A stretch of DNA of 5,306 nt from Nitrospinae bacterium AH_259_B05_G02_I21 (GTDB taxonomy: Bacteria; JADFOP01), in assembly GCA_027717595.1 (NCBI GenBank), contig JALLOF010000073.1:1-5306 (forward strand), read 5' to 3'. The notes under the pieces were generated by a model. It ran no database searches and was not told the DNA's origin. It saw only the letters and a list, made by a program, of their open reading frames with translations. The translations under genes and the position numbers were made by a program. Positions 4,477 to 5,306 of this stretch are shown piece by piece (position 1 is the first letter of the stretch; every line of letters starts with the position of its first letter).

Positions 4477-4845
4477 ATGAGCTCATTAGCTTCTACTGGA
4501 CTGATCGCTTGGAGTGGAGAGTGGCGCTTTTCATCAATATACGTTCTCAAAGGATGGTACCGCAACCACAAAGGGGAATGGGAGATTATCCCAGGAAATC
4601 GTTACTTTCGCTTAGAGAGGAAAAGGGGCGTATTTCACCAGTTATTGCCCCTGGAGGCAGAGGAGCGTGAGGGGCGATTACATCGTGAAGTACAACCTTT
4701 CGATGAGTGGTGGGTCACCGAAACGGGGGACTTGATGTGTCCAACATGCCTAGAGATGTTATGCGCCATCTTGAGGAGTGGTGGGTTCCGTGAGGGCAGA
4801 AGAAGCAGTCTAAGAGACAGAGTAAGTGGATTCAAGTCAACTTGA
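4477..4845 (+). CDS. Possible small Cys-rich protein encoded across repeat R5 (hypothetical)
   Basis: A 122-codon plus-strand frame fills the gap between two minus-strand genes. Its central part is natural-looking: GWYRNHKGEWEIIPGN, then VFHQLLPLEAEE, GRLHREV, FDEWW, and MCPTC with Cys88, Cys91 and Cys96, which could bind a metal as half of a zinc ribbon. The ATG at 4477 has no SD, and no better start exists in frame, so the 5' end is doubtful or lost. The last three codons overlap the 3' end of the metallophosphoesterase gene. Repeat R1 can be read as IIPGN, 11 residues, then FQQ with the same residue spacing, but it is frameshifted later. It is either a real gene with decayed paralogues at the other repeats, or a frame produced by a DNA-level regulatory repeat. 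No known family. Confidence 0.3.
   Translation: MSSLASTGLIAWSGEWRFSSIYVLKGWYRNHKGEWEIIPGNRYFRLERKRGVFHQLLPLEAEEREGRLHREVQPFDEWWVTETGDLMCPTCLEMLCAILRSGGFREGRRSSLRDRVSGFKST
4536..4565 (-). promoter_or_regulatory. Promoter for the DUF3568-like gene, within repeat R5
   Basis: On the minus strand TTGCGG (4565-4560), an 18-nt spacer and TATATT (4541-4536) face the DUF3568-like gene, with a start near 4529. The -35 box is weak on its own (TTG only). Its 19-nt distance from the shared 15-mer is identical to that in R2, and close to the 18 nt in R1. Confidence 0.45.
4560..4687 (+). repeat. Dispersed repeat copy R5, the most complete copy
   Basis: R5 carries all blocks: GCAAC anchor (4562-4566), 15-mer (4585-4599), 21-mer (4631-4651), TTGCCCCTGGAGG (4645-4657) and 20-mer (4668-4687). 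GTTATTGCCCCT (4641-4652) pairs with AGGGGCGATTAC (4670-4681) with ten Watson-Crick pairs, one wobble and one mismatch around a 17-nt centre. Each block recurs in at least one other copy, always on the same strand. Confidence 0.8.
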
Positions 4846-5306
4846 CATCTGACTCGTTGTCGGGATTGTCTGAACGACGTAGCTCAATGAGCCCGATTTC
4901 CGATGGACAGAAAAACCGTACAGGCACTACTGCAGAGCCGACCCCGGCGCTCGTGTATCCTTTGACGTTCCTGTATCGCCAAACCCCCTGCACATATCGT
5001 CTGGGGCAGTTGGCATTGACGACTAAGGGGCCTATGATGGGCAAACGAATCTGGCCACCATGAGTGTGGCCGCACAGATAGAGGTTCACTCCATTTTCCT
5101 CGGCCTCCTCGATCAGCTCGGGTGAATGTACCAGCAGGATTTTGAAGGCGTCATGGGGGAGTCCATTGAGCGCACTAGGAAGGTCATCGCAACCGTAGTA
5201 GTGTGGGTCGTCAACGCCGACAAACCACACACTCTCCGGACCATTCCGCAACTCCCAGGCTTCATTGACAAGCATCTTGACACCCATCCGCTCTAGCTCT
5301 GGAATC
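4832..5306 (-). CDS. Metallophosphoesterase (YkuE/YaeI-like), C-terminal part, runs off the right edge
   Basis: The open frame continues through the ATG at 5287 to the window edge, reading IPELERMGVKMLVNEA, so the start lies outside; the first metal-binding motifs (DxH, GDxxD, GNHD) are missing from view. The visible 158 residues contain LLVHSPE, where the histidine is a metal ligand in this family, and GHTHGGQIRLP, whose two histidines complete the di-metal site. The tail, YVQGVWRY, YTSAGVGSAVVPVRFFCPSEIGLIEL, is characteristic of the YkuE/YaeI branch of calcineurin-like phosphoesterases. Members act as phosphodiesterases, often at the membrane on lipid-linked or lipid A precursor substrates; which applies here cannot be seen. 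The 3' end overlaps the last bases of the plus-strand frame ending at 4845. Confidence 0.9.
   Translation of the reverse strand, partial: IPELERMGVKMLVNEAWELRNGPESVWFVGVDDPHYYGCDDLPSALNGLPHDAFKILLVHSPELIEEAEENGVNLYLCGHTHGGQIRLPIIGPLVVNANCPRRYVQGVWRYRNVKGYTSAGVGSAVVPVRFFCPSEIGLIELRRSDNPDNESDVKLT

Noticed and set aside
4425-4670. Plus-strand frame ending with ISPVIAPGG, similar to the end of another frame at 3788-3973 (ISPVIAPRG).
   Set aside because: The shared peptide is simply the 21-mer repeat block translated in one frame. Neither frame has an SD or homologous flanks.
4560-4687. Repeat R5 as an integron attC site.
   Set aside because: The length (about 130 bp), shared orientation and hairpin are suggestive, but the RYYYAAC and GTTRRRY core sites are absent in the required orientation, and the recombinase is not IntI-like.
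1-5306. CRISPR arrays, tRNA or rRNA genes.
   Set aside because: The repeats are few, irregularly spaced by whole genes, and not of CRISPR form. No cloverleaf or rRNA signature was seen, and the ACCTCCTTA-like tandem at 450-465 is not part of a 16S gene.

Overview
This window reads as accessory DNA from a bacterium. The genes are compact, the Shine-Dalgarno (SD) sequences are strong AGGAGG types, and several promoters resemble sigma-70 sites. The DUF3568-like and YdhR-like proteins suggest an environmental Gram-negative lineage, but nothing here fixes the taxon. There is no rRNA, tRNA or CRISPR array.

Layout, left to right: (1) the 5' part of an unidentified minus-strand gene that leaves the left edge; (2) a minus-strand alpha/beta hydrolase (463-1467) with a long structured leader; (3) a plus-strand tyrosine recombinase (1825-2663) whose frame is broken by one base in a T run, convergent with (4) a minus-strand XRE-type regulator (2692-3102) that has a palindrome inside its own promoter; (5) a minus-strand YdhR-like small protein (3414-3719); (6) a minus-strand membrane-anchored DUF3568-like protein (3938-4423); (7) the C-terminal half of a minus-strand YkuE-like metallophosphoesterase leaving the right edge. 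Every gene except the recombinase is on the minus strand. The proteins look unrelated to each other, so this is not an ordinary metabolic operon.

The main unexplained signal is a dispersed repeat found in all five intergenic gaps that lie upstream of minus-strand genes, always in the same orientation. Copies lie near 212-326 (R1), 1650-1712 (R2), 3201-3257 (R3), 3910-3936 (R4) and 4536-4687 (R5). Shared exact blocks are a 15-mer (R1, R2, R5), a 21-mer (R4, R5; 17 of 21 in R1) and a 20-mer (R3, R5). On the minus strand, R1, R2 and R5 each read: 15-mer, then 18-19 nt, then a TTGC-type -35 box, then 17-18 nt, then a TATATT or CATAAT -10 box facing the next gene. This looks either like a shared upstream regulatory region (a local regulon) or like a cassette-type array in which each gene is separated from the next by a promoter-carrying repeat. 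The recombinase and XRE gene sit inside this array in a convergent module. I could not match the repeat to integron attC sites or to any named element.

Other points of interest are an intrinsic terminator inside the hydrolase leader (an attenuator or riboswitch-like layout), a tandem perfect SD sequence over the hydrolase stop codon, and a possible small plus-strand protein with a CPTC motif encoded across repeat R5.
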